The position numbers were made by a program, and so were the translations under genes. A stretch of 64,000 nucleotides of DNA from Mactromeris polynyma (Eukaryota; Mollusca; Bivalvia; Venerida; Mactridae): the NCBI GenBank assembly GCA_032209605.1, contig JASFXZ010000028.1:5156941-5220940 (forward strand). Direction: 5' to 3'. Positions 11,201-23,138 of the stretch are shown in pieces (position 1 is the stretch's first letter; every line of letters begins with the position of its first letter). The notes under the pieces were generated by a model, which saw only the letters and a program-made list of their open reading frames with translations, was not told the DNA's origin and did no database searches.

Positions 11201-13670
11201 ACCACCACTGTATCAAGTCTACATACCACCACTGTATCAAGTCTAGATAACACCACTGTATCAAGTCTGGATACCACCACTGTATCAAGTCTACATACCA
11301 CCACTGTATCAAGTCTAGCACTGTATCAAGTCTAGATACCACCACTGTATCAAGTCTAGATACCACCACTGTAACAAGTCTAGATACCACCACTGTATCA
11401 AGTCTACATACCACCACTGTATCAAGTCTAGATACCACCACTGTACCAATTCTAGATACCACAACTGTATCAAGTCAGGATACCACCACTGTATCAAGTC
11501 TACATACCAATTACAACCACTGTATCAAGTCTAGATACCGCATCTGTATCAAGTCTACATACCACCACTGTATCAAGTCTACATACCACCACTGTATCAA
11601 GTCTACATACCACCACAGTATCAAGTCTACATACCACCACTGTATCAATTCTAGATACCACCACTGTATCAAGTCTGGATACCACCACTGAATCAAGTCT
11701 AGATACCACCACTGTATCAATTCTAGATACCACCACTGTATAAAGTCTGGATACCACCACTGTATCAATTCTACATACCACCACTGTATCAAGTCTACAT
11801 ACCACCACTGTATCAAGTCTGGATGCCACCACTGTATCAAGTCTACATACCACCACTGTATCAAGTCTACATACCACCACTGTATCAAGACTGGATACCA
11901 CCACTGTATCAAGTCTGGATACCACCACTGTATCAAGTCTAGATACCACCACTGTATCAAGTCTACATACCACTGCTGTATCAAGTCTACATAACACCAC
12001 TGTATCAAGTCTGGATACCACCACTGTATCAAGTCTACATACCACTGCTGTATAAAGTCTACATACCACCACTGTATCAAGTCTACATACCACCACTGTA
12101 TCAAGTCTGGATACCACCACTGTATCAAGTCTACATACCACCACTGTATCAAGTCTACATACCACCACTGTATCAAGTCTAGATACAACCACTGTATCAA
12201 GTCTAGATACCGCCACTGTATCAAGTCTACATACCACTGCTGTATCAAGTCTACATACCACCACTGTATCAAGTCTGGATACCACCACTGTATCAAGTCT
12301 ACATACCACTGCTGTATCAAGTCTACATACCACCACTGTATCAAGTCTGGATACAACCACTGTATCAAGTCTACAAACCACCCCTGTATCAAGTCTACAT
12401 ACCACCAGTGTACCAAGTCTACATACCACCACTGTATCAAGTCTGCATACCACCACTGTATCAAGTCTACATACCACCACTGTATCAAGTCTACATACCA
12501 CCACTGTATCAAGTCTAGACACAAACACTGTATCAAGTCTAGATACCGCCACTGTATCAAGTCTGGATACCACCACTGTAACAAGTCTGGATACCACCAC
12601 TGTATCAAGTCTATATACCACCACTGTATCAAGTCTACATACCACCACTGTATCAAGTCTGGATACCACCACTGTATCAAGTCTACATACCGCCACTGTA
12701 TCAAGTCTGGATACCACCACTGTATCAAGTCTAGATACCACCACTGTATCAAGTCTGGATACCACCACTGTATCAAGTCTACATACCACCACTGTATCAA
12801 GTCTACATACCACCACTGTATCAAGTCTGGATACCTCCACTGTATCAAGTCTGGATACCACCACTGTATCAAGTCTACATACCACCACTGTATCAAGTCT
12901 GGATACCACCACTGTATCAAGTCTGGATACCACCACTGTATCAAGTCTACATACCACCACTGTATCAAGTCTACATACCACCACTGTATCAAGTCTGGAT
13001 ACCACCACTGTATCAAGTCTGGATACCAACACTGTATCAAGTCTAGATACCAATTACAATCACTGTATCAAGTCTGGATACCACCACTGTATCAAGTCTA
13101 GATACCAATTACAATCACTATATCAAGTCTGGATACCACCACTGTATCAAGTCTAGATACCAATTACAATCACTGTATCAAGTCTGGATACCACCACTGT
13201 ATCAAGTCTAGATACCAATTACAATCACTGTATCAAGTCTGGATACCACCACTGTATCAAGTCTGGATACCACCACTGTATCAAGTCTAGATGCCAATTA
13301 CAATCACTGTATCAAGTCTGGATACCACCACTGTATCAAGTCTGGATACCACCACTGTATCAAGTCTAGATACCACCACTGTATCAAGTCTGGATACCAC
13401 CACTGTATCAAGTCTACATACCACCACTGTATCAAGTCTACATACCACCACTGTATCAAGTCTGGATACCACCACTGTATCAAGTCTAGATATCACCACT
13501 GTATCAAGTCTACATACCACCACTGTATCAAGTCTGGATACCACCACTGTATCAAGTCTACATACCACCACTGTATCAAGTCTAGATACCTCCACTGTAA
13601 CAAGTCTAGATACCACCACTGTATCAAGTCTGGATACCTCCACTGTAACACGTCTGGATACCAATTACAA
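8238..13670. repeat. 24-bp satellite array, unit A (about 225 units)
   Basis: Units have a constant 20-base core (accaccactgtatcaagtct) followed by a variable 4-base tag, mostly AGAT, ACAT or GGAT. Because 24 is divisible by three, several frames stay open for hundreds of codons and give octapeptide repeats such as LIQWWYPD or VVVSRLDT. These are not considered genes. Rare 17-nt units (for example at about 9803 and 11315) and 31-nt units carrying an extra AATTACA (about 9995, 11507 and 13050-13300) break the register. Markers recur exactly 1512 bp apart, and a second marker pair 648 bp apart, showing higher-order duplications. Confidence 0.97.
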
Positions 13671-14440
13671 CCTTTGTAGCAATCCTTAATCACATTTTTT
13701 GTTTTTTAATTATATAATAATTTAACAATAACTGACAGATAAGTCACACTAAAATACGCTTACTATATTCAACCTGACCAAGTTAACACAAATTAGAAGT
13801 AACAAAACACATAAAGCTCTTCATATTAACGTACAAATATACTAGATTCTTCTACTTTCGTTTTCAAAACGCTTTAAATTGATTGAACTAAGGAAAACAA
13901 TTTACCAATATTTGTGTCTTTGTTATTTCCTGTTCCAAATATAACAATTTATGACATGATTATCAATTCGATTTTGATAATTACGCCCGAGAAATGTTTA
14001 ATTTCATGTTCGTAATCGGAGCTAAAATGTCTGCCATTTTGGAATGGTAATGACTTATTTCCATCTCCTCGACAGGGCTATACGCACACTCATGACACGG
14101 TGCGTGCGCAGTTTTTCTGTTCGATCGTTTCGCCCGGATGAATTATCCGGCTTGTTTTATAGCAGATTATTAAGCATTTTTAAATTGTAATTATTGCGCC
14201 TCGAAGTAAAGTTCAACAGTTAAATTGATGCTATGCGAACGCAATATTATATGAGGTAACGATAACATTGATCGATTTCAAGAATCTATGGTTTATAGGT
14301 CCGTGGTTTTATATACGCATGTAAAAAGGAAACGATATACAAAACATATCGGACAGTGATTTGCAAATGTACAGATGTATATTTTGAGGAGACACTCCTA
14401 ATATACTATAATTAAACCTTGTACAATAAGGGAGCTTAAG
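13671..14440. other. Spacer between the 24-bp and 69-bp satellites (unit A)
   Basis: Single-copy-looking AT-rich sequence. It matches 38811-39582 in unit B closely and 56758-57055 in unit C over its first half, which is where homology to unit C stops. No open frame of note and no RNA gene is seen. Confidence 0.5.
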
Positions 14441-17150
14441 ACTACATGTACACGAAGCGTGTGGATAGCCAGAGTAAATTAACAAGAACTTCTCTGATAT
14501 ATAAGGTATTGAGTATATATGTAGCTAGGGGATAGCCACAGTATATTATAACGAGAACTTCTCTGCTATATAAGGTATTGAAAATGTATGCAACTTGGGG
14601 ATAGCCACAGTAAATTCGAATAAGAACTTCTCTGATATATAAGGTATTGAGAACATATGTAGCTTGGGGATAGCCACAGTAAATTACAACAAGAACTTCT
14701 CTGATATATAAGGTAAATAGTATATATATATATTACGGATATTGAATATTATGTAGCTTGGAGAAAGCCACACTAAACTGTAACTTGAGTATTTATGTAG
14801 CTTGGGGATAGCAACAGTATATTACAACAATAACGTCTCTGATATATCAGGTATTGAGCATATATGTAGCTTGGAAATAGCCACAGTAAATTACAATAAC
14901 AACATTTCGTATATATAAGGTATTAACAATGTATGCAGCTTGGGGATAGCCACAGTAAATTACAAGTCTCTGATATATCTGGTATTGTGTATTTATGTAG
15001 CTTGGATATAGCCACAGTGAATTATAACATGAACTTCTCTGATATATCAGGTATTGAGTATATATGTAGCTTCGGGATAGCCACCGTAAATGACAACAAG
15101 AACTTCTCGGATATATTAGGTATTGAGTATATATGCTGCTTGGGGATAGTCACAGTAAATTACAAAAAGAACGTCTCTGATACATTAGGTATTGAGTACA
15201 TGTGTAGCTTGGCGATAGCCACAGTAAATCACAACAACAACCTTTCGTATATATAAGGTATTGAGTATATGTGTAGCTTGTCGATATCCACAGTAAATTA
15301 TAACAATAACTTATCCGATACATAAGGTATTGAGTACATATGTAGCATGGATATAGCCACAGTAAATGACGACAACAACCTTTCGTATATATAAGGTATT
15401 GAGAATGTATGGAGCTTGGGGATAGCCACAGTAAATTACAACAAGAACGTCTCTGATATATCAGGTATAGAGTATATGCAGCTTGGCTATAGCCACAGTA
15501 AATCACAACAACAACTTTTCGTATATATAAGTTATTGAGTACATGTGTAGCTTGGATATAGCCACAGTAAATTATAACATAAACTTCTCTGATATATCAG
15601 GTATTGAGTATATATGTAGCTTCGGGATAGCCACAGTAAATTACAACACGAATATCTCTGATATATAAGGTATTGAGTAGATATGTAGCTTTGGGAAAGC
15701 CACAGAAAATTATAATAAGAACTTCTCTGATATATAAGGTATTGAGTCAATCGTAGCTTGGGGATAGCCGCAGTAAATGACAACAACATCCTTTCGTATA
15801 AATAAGGTATTGAGAAGGTATGGAGCTTGGAGAGTGCCACAGTTAATTACAACAAGAACGTCTCTGATATATCAGGTATTGAGTATATATGCAGCTTGGC
15901 GATAGCCACAGTAAAGCACAACAACAACTTTTCGTATATATAAGTTATTGAGTACCTATGTAGCTTGGATATAGCCACAGTAAATTATAACATAAACTTC
16001 TCTGATATATCAGGTTTTGAGTATATCTGCATCTTGGGGATAGCCACAGTAAATTACAACACGAATATCTCTGATATATAAGGTATTGAGTATATATGCA
16101 CCTTGAGGATAGCGACAGTAAATTATAACATGAACTTCTCTGATATATAAGGTATTGAGAATGTATGCAGCTTGGATATAGCGACAGTAAATTATAACGT
16201 AGACTTCTCTGATATATAAGGTATTGAGTATATCTGCAGCTTGGATATCGCCACAGTAAATTATAACATAAACTTCTCTGATATATCAGGTATTGAGAAT
16301 GTATGCAGCTTGGGGATAGCCAGAGTAAATTACAACAAGAACGTCTCTCATATATCAGGTATTTAGTATATATGCAGCTTGGGGATAGCCACAGTAAATT
16401 TAAAACAAGAAATTCTCAGATATATAAGGTATTGAGTATATATGTAGCTTGAGGATAGCCACCGTAAATAACAACAACATCGTTTCGTATATATAAGGTA
16501 TTGAGTATATGTGTAGCTCGTGGATAGCTACAGTAAATTATAACAAGAACGTCTCTGATATATCAAGTATTGAGTATATATGTAGCTTGTGAATAGCCAC
16601 AGTAAATTACAACAAGAACGTCTCTGATATATCAGGCATTGAGTATATATGTAGCTTAGGGATAGCGACAGTAAATTATAACAATAACTTCTCTTATACA
16701 TGTATAAAAGGTATTGAGTACAATCGTAGCCTGGGGATAGCAGCAGTAAATAACAACAAGACCTTCTCTGATATAAAAGGTATAGAGTGTTTATGTAGCT
16801 TTGGGATAGCCACAGTCATGTATAAACAGATCTTCTCTGATATATATGGTATTGCGTATATATGTAGCTTGGGGATAGCCATGTATAATAAGAACCTCTC
16901 TGATACATCAGGTATTGAGTTTATATGTAGCTTAGGGATAACCATAGTAAATTACACCAAAACATTCACTGATATATCAGGTATTGAGTTTATGTTTAGC
17001 ATGGGGATAGCTACAGTAAATTACAACAAACCCTTCTCTGATACATAAGGTATTGAGTATATATTGAGCTTTAAGATAGGTACAGTAAATTATATCTAAA
17101 GGTTCTGTTACAAATAAGGTATTGAGTATAAATGGTATTTGGGGACAGAT
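14441..17150. repeat. 69-bp satellite array, forward arm (unit A)
   Basis: About 39 diverged units of 69 bp share the core gatagccacagtaaattaca plus a gatatataaggtattgag section. The period was measured from successive copies of gcttgggga (14593 and 14662). Units are clearly less uniform than the 24-bp satellite, suggesting an older array. Since 69 is divisible by three, short repeated peptides such as GIEYICSLGIATVN appear in open frames; I do not regard them as coding. Confidence 0.93.
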
Positions 17151-17154
17151 GCAG

Positions 17155-17341
17155 TACCAATATCTTTCAATATGTCTAAACCCCGTTGTAGCTCCGTTTC
17201 TGTTTTAGAAAAAATAACTATATCGTCCGCATATAATAAAAGCAGCATTTTCAAAATATCAACATGTGGATATATGTGAGCATTTCTTTTCCAGACATGT
17301 TCAGGTCTCAAACCTAAAATATCATGTATCCGAGACGTTAT
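17155..17341 (-). pseudogene. Reverse transcriptase fragment inside the 69-bp satellite (unit A)
   Basis: Between the forward and inverted satellite arms lies a piece encoding LLLLYADDIVIFSKTETELQ followed by RGLDIL. This is the catalytic YADD region of a non-LTR retrotransposon reverse transcriptase. Only about 60 codons remain, and both ends run directly into satellite units. An essentially identical piece is at 42297-42483 in unit B. It is a dead fragment; its clade cannot be assigned from so little. Confidence 0.75.
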
Positions 17342-17640
17342 AGTTACTGTGGCTATCCCCAAGCTGCATACATTCTCAATACCTTATATATACGAAAATG
17401 TTTTTGTTGTAATTTACTGTGGCTATCCACAAGCTACATATATACTCAATACCTTATATATCGGATAAGGTTTTTCCTATAATTGACTGTGGCTATCCCC
17501 AAGCTGCATATATACCCAATACCTTATATATCAGAGAAGTTCTTGCTTAAATTTACTGTGGCTATCCCCAAGCTGCATAAATGCTCAATACCTGATAAAT
17601 CAGAGACGTTCTTGTTGTAATTTACTGTGGTTATCCCCAA
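17342..17640. repeat. 69-bp satellite, inverted arm (unit A, shortened)
   Basis: Units of the same 69-bp satellite appear as reverse complements (actgtggctatccccaagct). About four units remain. The corresponding arm in unit B is about 0.9 kb long. Here the array jumps from tatccccaagct directly to ttggaagccaaag, which in B lie about 0.83 kb apart, so unit A appears to have lost that part. Confidence 0.9.
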
Positions 17641-19030
17641 GCTTTGGAAGCCAAAGTACGGTAGATTCACGAAAATGATGAACATAAGGTTCACACGCGT
17701 ATAATTTGTTAGGAAACAAAAACTGTGTGCATGTATAGATCTATATAGTGCTTCAATATTTTCATTACAAACTCTGAAAACGACCAAGTCGACATATCAT
17801 GTAATGTATTCTTCTAAAAATGCGAGGTGGTATAAAAATAAACAATTATATCTAGCCTGATCATTGTGCATCTTGTTATATGAATATGATTTACCACATT
17901 TCATATGTTATTCTACTTTCACTTAAACTCTTTGATTTTTCTTTTAAATATATAGTTATTGAAACATTATGTAGTAAGATGTTGACGGGATACGCCATCT
18001 ACATGAACAAACCGTAATACGATATAACACGACAATGCATTAATTTATTAAGTTACGAGCCAAATGAATTGATTGCTTAGCGCAATACATTCATATAGTA
18101 GTCTTAAAGGCAAACGCAGAGTCCAACAAGCAAGGGATGTCATAACTGGTGGTATTTTATGGTTACACCGGTAAGCGTGATGATAGCTTTCAGTAAACCG
18201 TGCGTATGGAAAATAGGGCGATCCGTAGTAACTTCCCCTGATAATTAAGCAAAGCGCTGATAGCGCAGAAAGACTGCGGCAGACAAATTTTGTTCGTGTT
18301 CTGTAAAGACTTGTCAACCCTAGATTGTACAAGTATTGCACTGTGTCACCCAATGTTAATTTCAAGGCATGCATGTATGACTACAGTTCAACCTGGACTA
18401 TGATATGACAGGTTTTAGTTTACCGCCTTCACTTCTAATCAATGTGTGTGCGGGCGAGTTGATCTTAAGGTTTATTTATTTAACTAATCGTGTTATCAAT
18501 CATTTGATTGCCAGTCCGACAGGCTTGCAAGCATTACATGTACGTTGAATTTTATCGTGCTGGCTACCTAATGGCTTACCAATTTTAAGAATTAGCAAAT
18601 GGGCAAATAATTGGCGTATTTCGATAAATAAACATTTCAAACTTATGATTTACTTTAATATTAACACCTGAAATGCCTTTTTGGCGACACAAACAAAGTT
18701 TAAATGTCCAACAAGCGTATGTGTAGACAATCGCTGTGCGTAAACAGCATTGGATGTTGTAAAACCCGTCCGATCCGGACCGTTTCAACGGGTTTACATG
18801 TGCGCACCGTTTACTTCATTATACTACATATATTGATCGATTTTTCGTACACCAGTCTAAAAACGGGTTCGGATTCGTACTCAATTTCGTTCGTATTTTC
18901 TTTATTTTCGTCCACAACAAAAAAAATTAAAAAGAGCTAAAATTCGTTATCTATTTTTTTCCATTTTTGCAAAAAATGGACTCGCCGGTTTGTAATCCAA
19001 TTAATAACAAGAGTGCCAAACTGTCACAAA
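17641..19030. other. Spacer between the 69-bp satellite and the inverted-end element (unit A)
   Basis: Unique-looking AT-rich DNA matching 43610-44996 in unit B almost base for base. No convincing gene is seen; the longest open frame (about 100 codons, minus strand near 18048-18374) has no recognisable motif and is altered at its end in unit B. A small inverted pair, aaacccgt and acgggttt, lies near 18760-18795. Confidence 0.45.
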
Positions 19031-19472
19031 ATACGCCCGTCATAAGTCAGAGCTCAGAGTTAAAACAAGACAAGTTTTAGGTAATTTCTAAAATCAAAGG
19101 GTGGTAACTCCCAGGTGACATGAGCGATATGACTGGTTATCGAACTTGGTCGAGATATTATGCCCACAAACATTTTCACCAAGTAAGATGAAGATCAGAT
19201 GAAAACTGGTTTACTTAGAGACCGGACAATGCTAATTTTGCCAATTTTGGATAATTCAAGTACCTGGGGCGATGTGGCTGGTTATCGAACTTGGCCGAGA
19301 TATTATGCCCACAAACATTTTCACAAAGTTTGGTAAATATCGGATGAAAACTCTTTGACTTAGAGAGCGGACACGACTAATTTGGCCAATTTTGGATAAT
19401 TCAAGGACCATAATTCAGAAGTGCCTGGGGCGATGTGGCTGGTTATCACAATTTGGCCGAGCTATTATGCCC

Positions 19473-19483
19473 ACAAACATTTT
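19473..19483. repeat. Left target-site duplication of the LINE
   Basis: The 11 bases acaaacatttt occur here and again at 26164-26174, flanking the LINE exactly. The uninterrupted sequence in unit B has a single copy at 45438-45448. One unexplained A separates this copy from the first LINE-matching base. Confidence 0.9.
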
Positions 19484-20785
19484 ATGCTAGATCTAAGAAT
19501 TTTTTTGTAAATGCATGACATGATTCATCTATTTTGTAATTGTGTATGAAAGTCCAATCTGTATTTCTTATTAAGTTATTAAGTTTATTAAAGTCTGCTT
19601 TCTTATAAATCCATACTCTTCTTTTGAAAGGTTTGTTAGAATCAAAATCCACTTTGAAGTAGGCATACGTTCCGAAATGATCACTAATTTCACTTTTTGT
19701 TTCAAATATACCCGAGTCGAAAACATGAATGTTATTGGTTACAGCGACAGGATCGAGTAAAGTTCGAGTATTTTGGGTGATTCTTGTAGGTAAACAAATC
19801 AAGTTGACCATATTATTCATTAAGAGTACATCTTTGAATTTATGATTATGCGTGTTTAATTGATCTTCGTTGATATCACCTACTAATATCACCTGCTGTC
19901 TTAATTCTAATGCCATTTCAAGGCAGTTGTTAAGCTTTCCCAAAATTCGATTTTAGAGTGGGGTGGTCTATAAATTGTACATAATAAATAAGACTTCTTT
20001 TTATCTTTAATTTCCAACCATATTGATTCCGGAAGTACATTTTCCAAGTTTAAGAGTCTTTTTGGTCTTAGAAATGCTGATGTATAAACAAGAAAGCCCC
20101 CTGAATGACAAGTATTATCCTTTCTAAACATATATTCGAAACCCGATAACTTTAAATCATTATCTTGAACATTTGCATCAAGTTTGGTTTCAGTAAAACA
20201 TAGCACATCCATTTCTAAGAAATTGTCTTTAATGTAGTCTAGTTTATACCGTATGCTCCGAATGTTTTGGTGAAATATTGACAGACAATGTTCCTTACTG
20301 TATAGAGGACCCGGATTAATTTCTACATCACCAGACATACCTATTAAGTAGACAAAGTACAGAACATAGTTAAAGTTTATAAGATCGGTTAATAAGTATG
20401 ACTGGTTATGTATATAACTAGCATAATTAAGACCAGATGAGTATTCTGTTTGTCCTATAAGAAGTATTATACAGGTAGCCAACTTCTTTGTCATATATGT
20501 TCGACACATATCATTTGCATTGTGAATTAACAGTCGGCACAGGGATTGAAAAAGCGTCAGTATCCTTAATATAGACTTAATTGGATATATATTATACACA
20601 TAACAGGAACTGGTCAACTGCTGTCGGTGGTTGAAAGACCCCACCGATGCTCGCCATGACAATAAATCATTACCCATTAGGGCATAAATAAAACGTATAC
20701 AAGAATAAGGTGAGCACAAACGGGGTCGATACGAAAGTGGTAAAATAAACGGGAGGTGGCGACGGCAATAAAAGCAAGGTAGCAT
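19482..20785 (-). pseudogene. LINE ORF2 N-terminal part: leader, 2A-like motif and APE endonuclease (frameshifted)
   Basis: From 20785 the frame gives about 150 residues rich in hydrophobic stretches, then the 2A-like motif, then an exonuclease-endonuclease-phosphatase fold: FHQNIRSI, LCFTETKLD, HSGGFLVY and CTIYRPP. At about 19930-19943 the frame changes by one base, after which VILVGDINED, LLDPVAV and SDHF complete the endonuclease down to 19482. There it is cut by the inversion break, where the polymerase should follow. In the family this domain nicks target DNA to prime reverse transcription. The frameshift and the break both disable it. Confidence 0.82.
20306..20335 (-). other. 2A-like ribosome-skipping motif in the LINE ORF2 leader
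   Basis: The residues SGDVEINPGP (151-160 of the frame from 20785) match the consensus D-x-E-x-N-P-G-P of 2A peptides. In those, translation skips the Gly-Pro bond and releases the upstream peptide. 2A-like motifs at this place, just before the endonuclease, are known in some CR1-like and related non-LTR retrotransposons of invertebrates. Activity here is inferred, not shown. Confidence 0.8.
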
Positions 20786-21364
20786 GAATATGGTAATAAA
20801 ACAGTAAAAAGGAATTAAACAGTAAATAGTATGCGAAATACATTACTAAATTGTAAATGGTATTCTAAAAACGGCTTATATCCTTGACATGATTTGTGAC
20901 AACAAGTAATTATTTAGGTATCATACATTGAAATACTCTATCAATCAATCGTGTCAATATTGGTTTACATTCAACTATCAACATAGGATTACATTGCTCA
21001 CTAAAATAACAAACAGCGATATGTCCTTACGAAAATCAACAATGGAGATTTGTGGAGAAAAGGCATGATAATTTTATTCTGACTTTTCTAGAGAATAGAC
21101 TATGTAACTAATGAAAGATCATCATTTTAGATCACACAGAGACTTCTAACGAACCATTTAAGGCTACGTCATTTAACAGTTTGTTGATCTTGCTTTATTA
21201 TATAAAGGCCAATATAAAATGTGGTATCGTCAGTTATTAGAAAATACTAATTTAAAACCAAACAAACATCGTTTACTAATTTTTTGCTTACAACAAGAAG
21301 AACATATTGAATAAAACCCTAACTTAACATATTTAGGATAAGAAAGGATAAACAAAAACTTATA

Positions 21365-21690
21365 TACATATAACTAGAACATTATAAACAAAGCATACAT
21401 AGTTTGCGTTATATAACTAGAACATTATAAACAAAGCATACATAGTTTGCGTTATATAACTAGAACATTATAAACAAAGCATACATAGTTTACGTTATAT
21501 AACTAGAACATTATAAACAAAACATACTATACATCGTTTACATTGTATAACTATAACTGTATCAACAAAACATACATCGTTTACTTTATATAACTAGAAC
21601 CTTTTAAACATAACATACATCGTTTACTTTATTTAACTAGAACCTTTTAACAAAACATACATCTTTTACCTTATATAACTAGAACCAAAA
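21365..21690. repeat. 43-bp minisatellite between LINE ORF1 and ORF2
   Basis: About seven units begin taactagaacattataaaca and recur every 43 bp (starts at 21371, 21414 and 21457). Later units are more diverged and slightly shorter. The array sits in the long gap (about 1.5 kb) between the LINE's two open frames. Whether it belongs to the LINE family or expanded only in this copy cannot be told from one copy. Confidence 0.85.
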
Positions 21691-22253
21691 ACATATATGT
21701 ATATCTTATCCTTCACATGCATACACCAGAAAACAGAGAAAGAACTGTGAACATAAACAGCCTCGATCATGAGAATAAAGTTTAAATGAAATATGTATTG
21801 AACTTCATCTGAGATGACAGGTATTTGCAACTATAATTAGGATGACTGTTAACACATTACTTCCTATTTGGCCTATGTGTATATAATACAAGCGTTCATG
21901 AAAAACTTGTACTGGTTGACTGCTCCTCGCATTGAAAAATGAGTTGATTAGCGTTGTGAATACTAAGAAGTTTGTACAATGACAAGAGTAATAATACGGA
22001 AAAGTGTACACTATATTGTGAGAACCAGTAAATTGGATAATTTCTACTTGGGATATACAACAGGTTTGATGTACTATTTTTTGACATTTATGTTCAGAAA
22101 TCATATTCTATAAATAAATGTGCTTTGATTGGTGGATACAAAAGGTTACACAAGGTTAATAACAAGGTCATAATAATGTAAATAAACATTACCACGTGCA
22201 CAATGACATTTATGAATACATGTATATACAAATTCAATTAACTGTTCTTTTGA

Positions 22254-23138
22254 CTATGGATACAATGGAACAGTGTTATCAGGTTCACAACCCTCTTTTA
22301 TTTTCTCTATGTCGTCCATGTTTCTAATTGGCACCTTTTTTTCTACCTCGTTCAATATCATAGTTCCATAAATATTAGCGCCTGCGATCCACGTCTTAAC
22401 AAGTTTACCTTCTCTCTTAAGGTTTCTAGCTTCGAACGCTAGTTCTTCACGTTTTCTTGTTAAAGATTCCTGTATGTATATTCCTTGTTGAAGTGTTTTA
22501 CGGGCTTTGTGTAATCTCTGTCGAGCTTTAGAGTTAGTGAATTTTACAATTACCCTTCTGTTGACTGCATTGTCTCTTTTCCACTTTCCTAATCTATGCG
22601 CTTTGTCTATATCGTTTTCTGATAGTTTTATTTTAGCCTTTGCAGCATATTCCAGAATTTTACTTTCTACATCCTCATCTGTATCGCCCTTGTCGTTAGG
22701 AATACCTGAAATATCTAACATCATGCGTCGCCCATATTGTTCGAGATCATCATTGGCGGCATTGGCTGTTTTAACACAGTTGCGGAGAAAGTTTACTTCG
22801 TCTCTTAATATGTTAACCTCATCTCGTAGTTGTTGACTTTTTGCCTCAGCTATTAGTTCCAACTCAGCTTTAAGGTCATGAATAAGTTCAGTTTTCAGTC
22901 GGGCTACAACCTCTTCTAGATCTTGTTTTGAACACATGTTTTTGTCTATTGATTTACTTTCTGAATCTGAATCTGATACTTCTGAAGTTGCAGGTGTGTA
23001 GAACGTATCGTTTATATTTTCACTGTCGGAGTCACACAATGATTGATTTTTGTATCTTTTTGATAATATATCAAAACTCTGTTTCTGGCCTGGGGATGAT
23101 TTGTTTCGCTTCCGTTTTGTTTTACCTCTTCCAGGCAT
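22254..23138 (-). CDS. LINE ORF1 protein (coiled coil, RNA-binding type)
   Basis: A 294-residue intact frame starts with a basic MPGRGKTKRKRNKS and continues through a Ser/Asp-rich stretch. A predicted coiled coil follows at about residues 70-125 (LEEVVARLKTELIHDLKAEL, then LRDEVNILRDEVNFL). After it come RRMMLDISGIP, KAHRLGKWKR and RRVIVKFTNSKARQRL, the hallmarks of ORF1 proteins with an RRM-like RNA-binding core in non-LTR elements. The protein would coat the element's RNA. It lies on the minus strand within the inverted 5' half and is oriented with the endonuclease reading frame. About 350 bases of presumed 5' leader precede it. No breaks are seen. Confidence 0.82.
   Translation of the reverse strand: MPGRGKTKRKRNKSSPGQKQSFDILSKRYKNQSLCDSDSENINDTFYTPATSEVSDSDSESKSIDKNMCSKQDLEEVVARLKTELIHDLKAELELIAEAKSQQLRDEVNILRDEVNFLRNCVKTANAANDDLEQYGRRMMLDISGIPNDKGDTDEDVESKILEYAAKAKIKLSENDIDKAHRLGKWKRDNAVNRRVIVKFTNSKARQRLHKARKTLQQGIYIQESLTRKREELAFEARNLKREGKLVKTWIAGANIYGTMILNEVEKKVPIRNMDDIEKIKEGCEPDNTVPLYP

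Noticed and set aside
8349..13053. Open frames of 440-533 codons on the minus strand with repeats such as LIQWWYPD and VVVSRLDT
   Set aside because: They are the 24-bp satellite read in different frames. A period divisible by three keeps frames open; overlapping frames are open at once, there is no codon bias and no start or splice context. Same for 35525-38248 and 55913-56611.
8238..13670. CRISPR array
   Set aside because: The repeats have no unique spacers; the variable part is only four bases with a few recurring states, and the genome is eukaryotic.
14933..17048. Open frames with repeats like GIEYICSLGIATVN
   Set aside because: Translations of the 69-bp satellite, also a multiple of three. 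Frames end wherever a unit has TAA and are short and poorly kept.
18048..18374. Minus-strand frame of 108 codons, also in unit B
   Set aside because: A single-base difference in unit B (an extra A near 44090) changes the C-terminal reading, and no motif is visible.
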